Below are positions 9,082 through 17,577 of a stretch of DNA of 64,000 nucleotides, piece by piece; position 1 is the first letter of the stretch; each line of letters opens with the position of its first letter. The position numbers and the translations under genes are program-made. Source of the DNA: an uncultured bacterium (GTDB taxonomy: Bacteria > Bacillota > Clostridia > Lachnospirales > Lachnospiraceae); NCBI GenBank assembly GCA_947383005.1, contig CANDBT010000007.1:1-64000 (forward strand), given 5' to 3'. The notes beneath the pieces were generated by a model. It had not been told where the DNA came from, made no database searches, and was given only the letters and a program-made list of their open reading frames with translations.

Positions 9082-9297
9082 TCACTGCTGTTTCTTCCCA
9101 GACTTCATAGCCTTCTCCAAACAAAATCCTTGGATACAGCCTAAAAACGTAATCGAAAGCTCCTGATAAAGATCCTCACAAAATCTTCCGCCTACCATAG
9201 AACGGCTGATGAGCAAAGGACGATACTGCAAAAATAGTTCCTCCATTGCTTTCAGATCTCCAGTTTTGGCCCAATACAACAATTCCTCCGTATTCAT
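9082..9297 (-). CDS. Small helix-turn-helix protein (Tn916 Orf8-like)
   Basis: 71 residues. The start chosen is ATG 9297, 5 nt after GGAG; the frame is open further upstream without a ribosome site. The sequence TEELLYWAKTGDLKAMEELFLQY is typical of the short HTH_16 proteins next to conjugative-transposon sigma-like genes, in Tn916 the orf7/orf8 arrangement. It overlaps the preceding sigma-like gene by ATGA, so the two are coupled. These pairs activate element excision or transfer genes. That role here is by family analogy. Confidence 0.7.
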   Translation of the reverse strand: MNTEELLYWAKTGDLKAMEELFLQYRPLLISRSMVGGRFCEDLYQELSITFLGCIQGFCLEKAMKSGKKQQ

Positions 9298-9719
9298 TCT
9301 TTCTCCCACCCTTTCTTCATCTTCTTACGGGCATACGAATAGGAGGAGGCAATCTTTTCCGCCTTTTCACCCATCACTATTCCAATCTCCGCAAAAGTAA
9401 ATCCCCGGTACACTTTCGCAAACACCACCAGAACCTCAAAATCCGTCAGACAGGAAAACGCCGTCCACAAAGGTTCCCCCAGACAGACTCTCATACTGGT
9501 CTTGATCATCTCTGCCTCCCAGGGCATCTCCTCCGGCGCTTTCACCAATGCCGTCTCCACTTCCTCCCCTGTCTCCTCTTTGGAATCCAATGGTTCCACT
9601 TCTGCCGGCACTTCCATCCTCTCCCTTCTCTGCTGCTTCTTTATGTAATCCCTCTTAGAGCGCTTCAGTGCCGTTTCCACATACCTGGTAAAACTGCCCT
9701 TTATAATATCTTCATTCAT
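9294..9719 (-). CDS. Sigma-70-like regulator of conjugative-transposon type (Tn916 Orf7-like)
   Basis: 141 residues with a good ribosome site (GGAGGGTAAGGA before ATG). The N-terminus (FTRYVETALKRSKRDYIKKQ) and the C-terminal region-4-like helix-turn-helix (FTFAEIGIVMGEKAEKIASSY, shortened here to its key residues: FAEIG...KAEKIASSYSYARKKM) match the small sigma-like proteins of Gram-positive conjugative transposons. It is followed by a coupled HTH_16 gene and a terminator. It probably directs transcription of element genes. There is no region 2, so it may act with host RNA polymerase in an unusual way. Confidence 0.65.
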   Translation of the reverse strand: MNEDIIKGSFTRYVETALKRSKRDYIKKQQRRERMEVPAEVEPLDSKEETGEEVETALVKAPEEMPWEAEMIKTSMRVCLGEPLWTAFSCLTDFEVLVVFAKVYRGFTFAEIGIVMGEKAEKIASSYSYARKKMKKGWEKE

Positions 9720-9835
9720 TCCTTACCCTCCGGTCTTTAAAATTTTCTAAATCCCGAAAAGGCAGGCGGCCCTCTGCACCAGGCAATATATATTCCCCTT
9801 TTAATAAGGGTGTATAGTATCAGTTGAAAAATAAA

Positions 9836-9862
9836 AAAGGAACAGCACCATACCGTTCCTTT
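9836..9862 (-). terminator. Bidirectional hairpin upstream of the sigma-like gene
   Basis: AAAGGAAC and GTTCCTTT pair around an 11-nt loop, with A/T tracts on both sides (minus strand: TTTTTTATTTTTC). It lies 115 nt upstream of the sigma-like start, so on the minus strand it could be another leader attenuator. No complete gene ends here on either strand. A second small hairpin (CCCTT/AAGGG) lies at 9797-9811. Confidence 0.45.
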
Positions 9863-9943
9863 TAGCAAACCATTCTGATATTGTCGTGTATCCCCTTTAC
9901 TTTCCCTGGGAAAGCAGCTTTTCTCCCTAATACATATACCTCA

Positions 9944-9973
9944 CTATAATCACTAATAAAATGGTGATTATAG
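9944..9973. promoter_or_regulatory. Inverted repeat, probable XRE operator
   Basis: Perfect 10-bp arms CTATAATCAC and GTGATTATAG are separated by 10 nt. The arms include TATAAT-like hexamers on both strands and lie 53 nt upstream of the XRE gene at 10026. This is a usual position for an autoregulated repressor site controlling divergent transcription. Confidence 0.55.
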
Positions 9974-10025
9974 TTTATGTCTAATTTCCCATTTACCAAT
10001 TACACTTAAGGAGAGGTGATACCAC

Positions 10026-10349
10026 ATGAAAAGTCCAGATCATCAGCTGGGCTATCGGCTCAAGGCGGCCCGGATAGCCAAAAATCTGACACAAGAAAAA
10101 CTTGCAGAAGCCATTGACGTTTCTGCCACATACATAGCAGAGATTGAAAACAAACGGACCATCCCCAGCGCTGCCGTCCTGATCTCCCTTTGCAGATACC
10201 TGAATGTTTCCATAGATGACATTATTTTCCAGACAGAATCTGACTCCGCAAAAAGCATTACCAGATTGCTGTCTGAGTGTAGTGAAAAACAGCTTCAGTT
10301 TATTCAAGCCATGATAGAGACCATGCTCCAGGTCGGACTGCACGAATAA
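10026..10349 (+). CDS. XRE-family transcriptional regulator
   Basis: 107 residues; the start is fixed by AAGGAGAGGTG before ATG. Residues ~8-62 are a classic Cro/C1 helix-turn-helix (LGYRLKAARIAKNLTQEKLA, then YIAEIENKRTIPS), followed by a short C-terminal region. It is one of only two plus-strand genes, divergent from the sigma-like pair, with a palindrome between them. It probably represses itself and perhaps the element genes to the left, as XRE proteins do in many ICEs. Confidence 0.85.
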   Translation: MKSPDHQLGYRLKAARIAKNLTQEKLAEAIDVSATYIAEIENKRTIPSAAVLISLCRYLNVSIDDIIFQTESDSAKSITRLLSECSEKQLQFIQAMIETMLQVGLHE

Positions 10350-10453
10350 CTCCCCCTGATATAGTTTTAATCCCCCAACTTCTCTTTACCTTCTCCCTTT
10401 CTTCTCCAAGGCACTATTTTTCCCTTACAGATTTCTGAAATATTCTTTAACAA

Positions 10454-10483
10454 AAAAGCAGCCTAAAAATCCCGGCTGCTTTT
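10454..10483. terminator. Bidirectional terminator between convergent genes
   Basis: AAAAGCAGCC pairs with GGCTGCTTTT around a 10-nt loop. A and T runs flank it on both strands. It separates the plus-strand XRE gene from the convergent minus-strand winged-helix gene. Confidence 0.75.
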
Positions 10484-10524
10484 ATCCAACTCCACGATCT
10501 GACAATATTCCAACTGTCATTCCC

Positions 10525-10842
10525 CTATTTTCTAAATTTATATCCCCTCCCACGAATGGTAATAATAAAATCCGTTCTCCCAGAATAAGCCTCCAGTTTT
10601 TTTCGTATCCTGGATATGGTTATCTCGACCGTATGATAATCCACCCGTTCCCCATCCTCTGTGATCTGCTCATAGATCTGTCTTTTAGAGAATACCTGCC
10701 CCTGATATTTTAAGAGCAAATATAAAAGCTGAAACTCACGGTTAGTCAAAGGGATTTCTTCTCCAAAATAATATACTGTCTGCTCCAGGGGATTTATCTT
10801 TAAATTCCGGTACTCCAATCCATCCATTTCCTTTTTCAACAT
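10525..10842 (-). CDS. Stand-alone OmpR-type winged-helix DNA-binding protein
   Basis: 105 residues from an ATG after GGAGGAG. The whole protein is a trans_reg_C winged helix: LTNREFQLLYLLLKYQG, the recognition helix region YHTVEITISRIRKKLEAY, and the wing GRGYKFRK. A receiver domain is absent, and there is no upstream sequence to encode one, so it is a single-domain or truncated response regulator. It is a candidate binder of the 11-bp-phased repeats in this window, along with the complete regulator at 22770-23468. Confidence 0.8.
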   Translation of the reverse strand: MLKKEMDGLEYRNLKINPLEQTVYYFGEEIPLTNREFQLLYLLLKYQGQVFSKRQIYEQITEDGERVDYHTVEITISRIRKKLEAYSGRTDFIITIRGRGYKFRK

Positions 10843-11000
10843 GCTACTCCTCCATTGATCTTATACAGCCCCTTCCCCCAAATGATACTGTCTTCCATTA
10901 TCAAGTCAGGCCGCTGGTAGACTCTATTGTTCCTCCAATACCATAACAAAGCAGATTAACCCTCTGAAATAGAATTCTCTCCAGATAATGAATCATATGC

Positions 11001-11034
11001 GAGCCGGAATCCCAAATGAGACCCGGCTCCTTTT
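11001..11034 (+). terminator. GC-rich stem-loop between minus-strand genes
   Basis: GAGCCGG pairs with CCGGCTC around a 15-nt loop and is followed on the plus strand by CTTTT. It lies just beyond the stop of the flavodoxin lipoprotein gene. No plus-strand gene needs it, and the minus-strand side lacks a T run, so its action on minus-strand transcripts is uncertain. Confidence 0.4.
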
Positions 11035-11049
11035 ACCGTTTTTTCAGGC

Positions 11050-11793
11050 TTACTGCTCCAGCCCAAGTCCTGACACCCAGTTTCTGACATCTTCCTCTGA
11101 TACACCGGAACTAAAACGTATTCCCTCCTGCCAGTCCCCGCCTCCCGCTTTTTCTTCCAGAAGTTCTCCGCTTTCTCCAAAGCCGGAGCTGGCGGAAGTA
11201 CAGAACGGGATCACGGTTTTTCCGGCAAAGTCATTCGTTTCCACAAAACTGTCTACCGGCCATGCGGCGATTCCCCACCATATGGGATATCCGATAAACA
11301 CGGTTTCATATACATCCCAGTCTTCCACTTCTACAGATACCAGTTCCACATTCCGCTGCTCCTCATTCTCATGCTCCCTGCTTACCCGGCTGTCAGCATT
11401 GGTGTAATTCAGATCATCACTGGTATAGGGATTTACAGGCTCCAGTTCAAATAAGTCGGCTCCCATTTCATCAGCGATCACATTCGCCACATCTTCTGTG
11501 TGTCCGCTTGCAGAATAATAGACAACCAGTGTTTTTCCTCCCTGGGGCGCATCCTTCTTTGCGCTCTCTGATTCAATGGCAATGCTTGTACCTGTTTTTT
11601 CCAGGGCTCCTTCTGTTTCGCCACCATTTCCTCCTGTCTCAGACGCTTTTGTACGCTTTTCTTCCTGTACCGCTGCAGCACTCTGGGGTTCTCTGTTTTG
11701 GCCGGACGGCGTGTCCGAATTTCCACAGCCAGACAAGATACCAATAGCCATTACTCCTGCCGTCATCGCTACAATCCATTTATTTGCTTTCAT
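11050..11793 (-). CDS. Flavodoxin-domain lipoprotein
   Basis: 247 residues starting at ATG 11793, 7 nt after AGGAGG. A type II signal peptide ends in the lipobox LSGC, so the protein is tethered outside the membrane. After a ~70-residue linker comes a flavodoxin fold: the FMN phosphate loop YYSASGHTEDVA, then VFIGYPIWWG and IPFCTSASSGFG. The fold is normally a cytoplasmic electron carrier or quinone reductase; an exported version would reduce substrates at the cell surface. It is last in the 16259-11050 gene run below the R1 promoter. Partners are unknown. Confidence 0.85.
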   Translation of the reverse strand: MKANKWIVAMTAGVMAIGILSGCGNSDTPSGQNREPQSAAAVQEEKRTKASETGGNGGETEGALEKTGTSIAIESESAKKDAPQGGKTLVVYYSASGHTEDVANVIADEMGADLFELEPVNPYTSDDLNYTNADSRVSREHENEEQRNVELVSVEVEDWDVYETVFIGYPIWWGIAAWPVDSFVETNDFAGKTVIPFCTSASSGFGESGELLEEKAGGGDWQEGIRFSSGVSEEDVRNWVSGLGLEQ

Positions 11794-11895
11794 CAATCTT
11801 CCTCCTCTTATACAAAACCTTTCATCAAAATATGCTTATGCGGAAGCCAGTCACATGTTTTCCTGTCGGATTTCCCGCCTCCCGGAACAGACTTT

Positions 11896-13521
11896 CTAAT
11901 ATTCATAATCCGGAACCAAAATAGAGAGAAGTTCCTGATCATGATGATAAACAAGTTCCGGCTCCACATCCAAAAGCATGGTTGCCCCGCTTTCTCTGGT
12001 ATAAGGCTCCCATTCCGGGATTTTGCCTGCCCCTGGTCTCCCTGTCCTGGCAAAGTTTATCCATGCCTGGCTTACCTGCTCTGCCAGCTCCTGCTCTTCC
12101 CCGCTGCCGCTTACACGTTGAAACACATAAGGAATCTCGGCTCCATGGTAGGAATTGCCGTAGGTAAACACATAAGCATAGACCGGAGCCGCCTTCTGAT
12201 CTGCCTTGTGGGACATAATCTTTAAAAGCGGCAGACGAATGGTTGTGGTATCTACCTGTTCCGCTGTCAGTTCCGTCTTATCCGGGTACGCTTCGCGGAG
12301 TGCCGTCTCCAGTTCTTTTGTAGGCTCTATAGGAGCCGTCTCAAAAAAACCGCTCCATTCGTTTAAATTGCTGCCGATTAAAAGTGGTATATCCGCTCCC
12401 GCCTCCGCAAAGGAATCCTCTGTCACCGGGTTTGTGGGAAGGAAATCTCCATCCACCACTGGTTCCCAGTCCATAGAATAGCCGCCGCCCAGGGCTGCCG
12501 GAAGTTTCAGCTCTTCCCCTGTTTCCTGGAGGGCCTCCATGGCCGCTGTTTCCAACTCCTCTACGGGAACCGTCTGAATATCTTCAATATTATCCTCCGT
12601 AATATCCAGTCTTTTAAGGATATGTTCGGTCAGCCTTGTACTGGCCTCCTGGCTGTTGAAAATAACTCCCATGGTCTCTGTAGCGCCGCTCTGAACAATC
12701 CCCTTATGGAACAGTCCTTCCGCATAGGGAGAAGTCATCAGAGCCAGAACCTTTGCGCCGCCGCCCGACTGTCCAAATACGGTTACATTGTCAGGATCAC
12801 CTCCAAACGCCTCGATATTATCCTGAATCCATTCCAGGGAGTCCACGATATCCCGGATTCCTACATTGGCGGAATCCTTATATTTCTCCCCATAGGCAGA
12901 CAGGTCCAGGTAGCCGAACACATTGAGCCGATGGTTCACCGAAACCACCACCACGTCCCCGCTGCGGCTTAAATTTTCACCGTCATATCCCTCCTCATTG
13001 GCAGAACCGGTGGAAAAACCGCCGCCGTGAAGCCATACCATGACCGGGCGTTTTTCTCCGTCATTTACACCGGGCGTCCAGATATTCAGATTCTGGCTGT
13101 TATTGTCTGTGCCATCCTGATTTCCTGCCTGCCCCAGACCGGAAATTGCTCCCTGGGGAGAGATGGGGCCATAGGAATCTGCTATACGTATCCCTTCCCA
13201 GGCTGTCACCTCCGCCGCAGGGACAAATCGTTCCTCCGCCTGGGCATAGGGAATACCAAGATACCGGGAGATACCATCCTCATCGGTTCCCTGTACCAGA
13301 CCAGCCGTAGTCTGCACCACAGTCCCCCCGTTTTCATTTTCTTCTGAAGCCGTATTTGCTTCATCGGCAGTTTCTTCTGTAGGTTCTGCCTGCCCTCTGC
13401 TTTCCGTCTGCTGTATACTTTCCGTCTGTCCTGCGGCAGTATTGGTTTTGCCACAGGCCGTCAGGCTAAAAGCCATGGCCCCGGCCAGTGCAGCCGCAAG
13501 TATTTGTTTTCTCTTTCTCAT
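11896..13521 (-). CDS. Type-B carboxylesterase lipoprotein
   Basis: 541 residues from ATG 13521, preceded by AGGAAGG at 8 nt; upstream in-frame codons lie in the preceding gene. The lipobox is SLTAC. The mature part is a full carboxylesterase/para-nitrobenzyl esterase fold: YLGIPYA, PVMVWLHGGGF (oxyanion loop), the nucleophile elbow FGQSGGG in place of the usual FGESAGG, and the catalytic His region SYHGAEIPYVF. It probably cleaves esters outside the cell. It follows another lipoprotein hydrolase gene by 22 nt in the same operon. Natural substrate is unknown. Confidence 0.88.
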   Translation of the reverse strand: MRKRKQILAAALAGAMAFSLTACGKTNTAAGQTESIQQTESRGQAEPTEETADEANTASEENENGGTVVQTTAGLVQGTDEDGISRYLGIPYAQAEERFVPAAEVTAWEGIRIADSYGPISPQGAISGLGQAGNQDGTDNNSQNLNIWTPGVNDGEKRPVMVWLHGGGFSTGSANEEGYDGENLSRSGDVVVVSVNHRLNVFGYLDLSAYGEKYKDSANVGIRDIVDSLEWIQDNIEAFGGDPDNVTVFGQSGGGAKVLALMTSPYAEGLFHKGIVQSGATETMGVIFNSQEASTRLTEHILKRLDITEDNIEDIQTVPVEELETAAMEALQETGEELKLPAALGGGYSMDWEPVVDGDFLPTNPVTEDSFAEAGADIPLLIGSNLNEWSGFFETAPIEPTKELETALREAYPDKTELTAEQVDTTTIRLPLLKIMSHKADQKAAPVYAYVFTYGNSYHGAEIPYVFQRVSGSGEEQELAEQVSQAWINFARTGRPGAGKIPEWEPYTRESGATMLLDVEPELVYHHDQELLSILVPDYEY

Positions 13522-13543
13522 GATTCTAACCTTCCTCTCTGCC

Positions 13544-14488
13544 CTATGATTCATGTTCGCCAAAGAGCCATCCCATGATCTCGCTGTCTCTGCTAAACAG
13601 TCCTGCGCCTCCGCCATGCTGATTTTTCATGCCTTTGTCTGTAAAGTAAGCCCCAGGTTTTATATCCAGCACCACGAAACGGTCTATTTCTGTTTCCGAA
13701 AGCCCTTCTGCTTCATAAAGACTGCGTATCTCCCTATATGCCCTGTCAAATGGTTCCGATCCATAATATTCGTCCGATTCCCCGGTCACAAAGTATACCG
13801 GAGTTTTGGCCCCTGCAATTGTCTGGTATCCTCCGTCCCACCGGGAGCTGCACATCAGTGCTGCCGTATAAAGTTCCGGGCGCCTGTCAAGCACCAGGGA
13901 AAGGGTTTCTCCGCCGCCGGAATACCCGCTAATATAGACCTGTTCCCTTTGAACATTGTAGTGTTCCAGAAAATACTCGGTCAGCGCAATCGTTTTTCTG
14001 GCAGATGTTTCACCCCAATCCTCCAGCTGCGGCGCAAGGATGATCATATCTTTCCGGTAATTTTGTGCTTCAAACCCAAATTCCTCTGTCCGAAGGTTCA
14101 TGGCAGATCCCTGAAAGTAAAGTCCCTGATAGCCGGGAAGGGTAATGTAAAGGCTGTATGCCTTGCCGCCGTCATATCCGTCAGGAATAAAAACGCAGTA
14201 ATGGATATCGCCCAGTTCATGGGAATGCAGTACGCTGTCCACCACAAAATCACGGTAATTTTCCGTACCTTCCGTTACATAGCTGCTGTCTCGCTCTCCC
14301 AACTCCCCGCCTTCCTCCATTCTCTCTGTTTCCGGTATATGTTTCCCTGCCCCTGTTTCCGTTTTCTCTGTCATTTCTACTGAAATCTCACTTTTTGCCT
14401 CTTTTGCGGCATCATCTCCCCCATAGGCGCCAACACATCCTGTCAATGTCAAGAGTGTCAGACCAAACATCCATGCCTGCCACACCAT
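13544..14488 (-). CDS. Alpha/beta-hydrolase lipoprotein
   Basis: 314 residues; the N-terminus ends in the lipobox LTGC. The domain shows the nucleophile elbow ISGYSGGGETL, an aspartate loop (VTGESDEYYG) and a late histidine (KNQHGGG). It resembles the PHB-depolymerase/feruloyl-esterase-like branch (LpqC type), with an oxyanion region near ITLPGYQGLY. It is exported and membrane-tethered, and encoded between the flavodoxin-bicupin and carboxylesterase genes. Hydrolase fold is clear. Substrate (ester, acyl sugar or polymer) is not. Confidence 0.78.
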   Translation of the reverse strand: MVWQAWMFGLTLLTLTGCVGAYGGDDAAKEAKSEISVEMTEKTETGAGKHIPETERMEEGGELGERDSSYVTEGTENYRDFVVDSVLHSHELGDIHYCVFIPDGYDGGKAYSLYITLPGYQGLYFQGSAMNLRTEEFGFEAQNYRKDMIILAPQLEDWGETSARKTIALTEYFLEHYNVQREQVYISGYSGGGETLSLVLDRRPELYTAALMCSSRWDGGYQTIAGAKTPVYFVTGESDEYYGSEPFDRAYREIRSLYEAEGLSETEIDRFVVLDIKPGAYFTDKGMKNQHGGGAGLFSRDSEIMGWLFGEHES

Positions 14489-14540
14489 ATCACACCTTCT
14501 TTCGGTTTCCTATTCTTCCATCAGTTTTTCTTTTCAAAGT

Positions 14541-16259
14541 TTAATCATCTGATTCCACGTCTTTTTCTGCAGGAAGCGCCGCATATTCCTCTTCCGTAAT
14601 CCGGTCAAACCATGTAAGGCCTGCCAGTTCCGGATTGGTATTTACCGCAATATGCCCAAAGCTGGCGTCTGCGCTGCCGCCATGCCAGTGTTTCACTCCC
14701 GGCGGGCACAAGGCCACATCCCCCGGATAGAGAACCTGCACAGGCTCCCCCTCCATCTGATGATAGCCGATTCCGTCAGTGGCAATAAGGATCTGGCCGC
14801 CCTCATGGGTATGCCAGTTATTAATCACCCCAGGTTCAAAAACCACATAATGAAGATCCGGCGCTCCCGCGGCATTATCCGCTCCGATTAAAGATGACAC
14901 ATAAGCCAGGCCGCTGAACGTGTCAAATGCTGCCGCCTGTTCTGCTCGCTGAAACATAAGCATATCGTCTGGTTTCACCCTGCGTCCTGTATATTCCTGA
15001 GTCTCCAGATTGTTATACTGTTCATCCGTAACCGGCTCCTCCAAAGGCGCCGCTCCCTCCTCCGGCACATAATGGGAATCAAAAATCACGATCTGGGAAA
15101 ACCAGCTGTCGGGCGCTGCCCCATGCCAGTGTTTCACTCCCGGCTCAATATCCACCACGTCTCCCGGCCTTAAGATCTGGGCCGGTTTCCCTTCTTCCTG
15201 ATAGAACCCTTTGCCTCCCGTAATCAGAAGCACCATTCCCCCGTGGCTGTGCCAGCTGCTTCTGGCTCCCGGCTCAAAGGTGAGGTGGTTGGTCTGAGGG
15301 AAATGGTAGGTTTCATCATTGGCGATCATCATCTCGATATAGGCATTCCCTGTAAAGGAATCCGATTCGATCCTCTGCCCTAAAGGAAAGGGAAGTTCTG
15401 CGGAAGAAGCTGCTGCTGTTTCCAAAACCGCAGTCTCCTGGAGCAAGGCTTCCTGCGATCTTTCCTGCAATGCCAGACCCTTTGCCCAGTCTGTCACTGT
15501 TTTCGCGCTGTCTGCCACATCATTTCTGGAGATCACCAGCGCATCCTCATAAATCTGTGCTTCCGGCTCCAGCTCTGAGATGGTGTCAATGGTTCGGGAC
15601 GCTCCGCTTCCCCCATGGGTGACAAAAGGAATCACGGTCTTGCCTCCGAAATCATATTCCTCCAGGAAAGAATACAGGGGCATCGGCAAGTCTCCCCACC
15701 AGTTAGGATAGCCCAGCAGAATGGTTTCGTACTGGTCTAAATTCTCTATATGCGAGGCAAGCTGGGGCCGGGCGTCTTCGTCCTGCTCGTCAGCCGCCTG
15801 ATCCACCAGCGGGTCATGATCCAGGGGATAGCCGTCCACGGTCTCGATACGGAACATATCACCTCCTATGGTTTCCCGGATCAGTTCTGCCACGTACTCC
15901 GTATTGCCCATTTTTTCCCCGTCACGTACTACAATACTTGCTCCGGCCACCGCATCCACTCCCGATATGTCCACATCTTCAGGAACGGAAAAATACACGA
16001 TCAGTACACCGGACTCCCCTGATGAATCACCACCTTCCAAATCTTTCCCATTTTGTACACGGTCTGTATTTTGAAGTGCGGTTTCTGCGTCCCGGCTGTT
16101 ACCTGATACAGTCAATTCGTCCCCGGCACTTTCTCTTCCTTCTGTCATCTGTGCCTGTACGGCTGCCGCGTTCGGTGTGTTCCTTTCTCCTGACCCGCTA
16201 CAGCCGGCAGCCGCCGAAGCAAGAGCCATGCACATCAAAAGTACTGCTGCTTTCTTCAT
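14541..16259 (-). CDS. Lipoprotein fusing a flavodoxin domain to a bicupin
   Basis: 572 residues. A lipobox (AAGC) follows a short signal. Residues ~85-260 are a flavodoxin fold (LIVYFSVPEDVD, ILLGYPNWWGDLP, IPFVTHGGSGAS). Residues ~285-560 contain two cupin barrels, each with a metal-binding HxH...E/H pattern: WHSHGGM with KHWHG, and WHTHEGG with KHWHG. The cupins resemble carboxymuconolactone-decarboxylase-associated cupins. Each half is ordinary alone; joining them in one exported protein suggests a coupled flavin and metal-centre reaction on a small organic substrate. First gene below the R1 promoter. Confidence 0.87.
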   Translation of the reverse strand: MKKAAVLLMCMALASAAAGCSGSGERNTPNAAAVQAQMTEGRESAGDELTVSGNSRDAETALQNTDRVQNGKDLEGGDSSGESGVLIVYFSVPEDVDISGVDAVAGASIVVRDGEKMGNTEYVAELIRETIGGDMFRIETVDGYPLDHDPLVDQAADEQDEDARPQLASHIENLDQYETILLGYPNWWGDLPMPLYSFLEEYDFGGKTVIPFVTHGGSGASRTIDTISELEPEAQIYEDALVISRNDVADSAKTVTDWAKGLALQERSQEALLQETAVLETAAASSAELPFPLGQRIESDSFTGNAYIEMMIANDETYHFPQTNHLTFEPGARSSWHSHGGMVLLITGGKGFYQEEGKPAQILRPGDVVDIEPGVKHWHGAAPDSWFSQIVIFDSHYVPEEGAAPLEEPVTDEQYNNLETQEYTGRRVKPDDMLMFQRAEQAAAFDTFSGLAYVSSLIGADNAAGAPDLHYVVFEPGVINNWHTHEGGQILIATDGIGYHQMEGEPVQVLYPGDVALCPPGVKHWHGGSADASFGHIAVNTNPELAGLTWFDRITEEEYAALPAEKDVESDD

Positions 16260-16332
16260 GATACATTTTCCTTTCTTATGTTTTCGCCATATGGCCTTAT
16301 TGATATCCCTTCGGGTTTTCCTTTATGGTATT

Positions 16333-16387
16333 ACCATAACAAAATTGAGACCTCAAAAGAAGTCTCAATTGGTTCATCAGTTTATAC
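16333..16387 (-). promoter_or_regulatory. Shared redox-island promoter box R1
   Basis: Minus-strand GTATAAACTGATGAAC, then GACTTCT (16364-16358), exactly 19 nt, then TATGGT (16338-16333). The spacer contains an inverted repeat (TTGAGAC and GTCTCAA). It lies about 75 nt upstream of the flavodoxin-bicupin gene. Four similar boxes exist (20552, 22694, 30686, 32027). Confidence 0.7.
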
Positions 16388-16556
16388 TTAAACGTGTTAT
16401 CTTAATGCCGCCCTCATACTCTTCAAATATCCGGACATCGTCCAGAACCTTTCCCAGCGTATAGACCGGAACCACGGTCCGCTCCACATTGTCACGGAAA
16501 AACAGCGCTACGGCAGCACCCTCCGGCCAGTAGGCAAGCCCCCCAAGTTCCAGCAT
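16377..16556 (-). pseudogene. Fragment of a cyclophilin-like-fold protein
   Basis: A 59-codon frame with a usable ribosome site (GAGGG, 8 nt). The product (LGGLAYWPEGAAVALFF, then YTLGKVLDDV) matches the C-terminal half of the small cyclophilin-like domain often found beside flavodoxin and aldo-keto reductase genes. The normal domain is ~110 residues, so the N-terminal strands are missing. It is probably a truncated remnant, although the reading frame and ribosome site could still make a short peptide. Its end overlaps the R1 promoter box. Confidence 0.55.
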
Positions 16557-16674
16557 TCATTCTTCCCTCTCATATTCTGTCTCCTTCCTTTTTCATGTTC
16601 CATCATATGCATAAAAAATATCAGGGGCGTGCCAGCCAAAAGGCTCGTGCGCCCCAGTTACCTGCCGCAGATCA

Positions 16675-17577
16675 TTACACTACCAGATTCACAAGCAGCC
16701 CGACAGAAAAAGCAAACACCATAACAAACGCCAGATAGATCACAAAATTCTTCATGCCCAGCACAATTTTCAATGCCCCCAGATTGGTGATCTTGGTAGA
16801 CGGGCCGGTAATCATAAAGGCCGCCGCACTCCCCATGCTCATCCCATCTATGAGCCACGCCTGTAGAAGCGGAATGGTTCCTCCTCCGCAGGCGTAGAGC
16901 GGAACTCCTACCGTAGCCGCCATAAGCACTCCAAATGCCTCATTTCCTCCAAAGAGGCCCGTCATCAGATTTTCAGGAACATACCGCTGAAACAGTGCAG
17001 AAAGCAGAATGCCAAACAGAAAATACGGCCCGGTCACCCGGATATTCCTCCCGATATTTTTAAGCAGGCGCAAAAACCCATTGGGATCTGTGTCGTGATT
17101 ATGAGGACCATCAAAATACTCAAAACGAAAAAACGGCTTTCCCTTGCCTGTCCGGCAGAGCAAAAGACCTGCCAGAATTCCGCATAAAAATGAGGAAAGC
17201 ACCCGCACAGCCAGGGCGGTCACTCCTAAAGCTGTGCTGTACACGATCAGCTGCGGGTTTAGGAGAATGGAACACATCATAAAAGACGCAAGCCATTCAT
17301 CCCGCATTCCGCTTCTGGAAAAGGAAGCCGCCAGGGGAATGGTTCCATACATACAAAGAGGGGAGGCGATCCCCAGCAGGCTTGCGGGGATAATTCCCAC
17401 AAGCCCCATTTTGCTGCTGCTCATAGAATGAAGCAGTCCGTGAATCCGCTCCTTCAAAAAAACCGATACCAGGGAGCCGAGAACGATCCCCAACGCCCAG
17501 TACCCGAAGATCTGCCGCAGCTGTATGTCAAAATAATACCAGAGATAAACGAATTCCCTATGCAGCACGTCAATCAT
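16675..17577 (-). CDS. ArsP/DUF318-type membrane permease
   Basis: About 300 residues with eight or so membrane segments and the family signatures ASPLCMYGTIPLA and YACGGGTIPLL, which place it in the permease group (PF03773) that includes ArsP organoarsenical exporters and YraQ. A central cytoplasmic loop carries a His/Asp-rich patch (GPHNHDTDP). Its start overlaps the DUF362 lipoprotein gene by 8 nt, so the two are coupled. Transported substrate is unknown; the exported redox lipoproteins around it suggest an organic or metalloid compound processed at the surface. Confidence 0.8.
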   Translation of the reverse strand: MIDVLHREFVYLWYYFDIQLRQIFGYWALGIVLGSLVSVFLKERIHGLLHSMSSSKMGLVGIIPASLLGIASPLCMYGTIPLAASFSRSGMRDEWLASFMMCSILLNPQLIVYSTALGVTALAVRVLSSFLCGILAGLLLCRTGKGKPFFRFEYFDGPHNHDTDPNGFLRLLKNIGRNIRVTGPYFLFGILLSALFQRYVPENLMTGLFGGNEAFGVLMAATVGVPLYACGGGTIPLLQAWLIDGMSMGSAAAFMITGPSTKITNLGALKIVLGMKNFVIYLAFVMVFAFSVGLLVNLVV

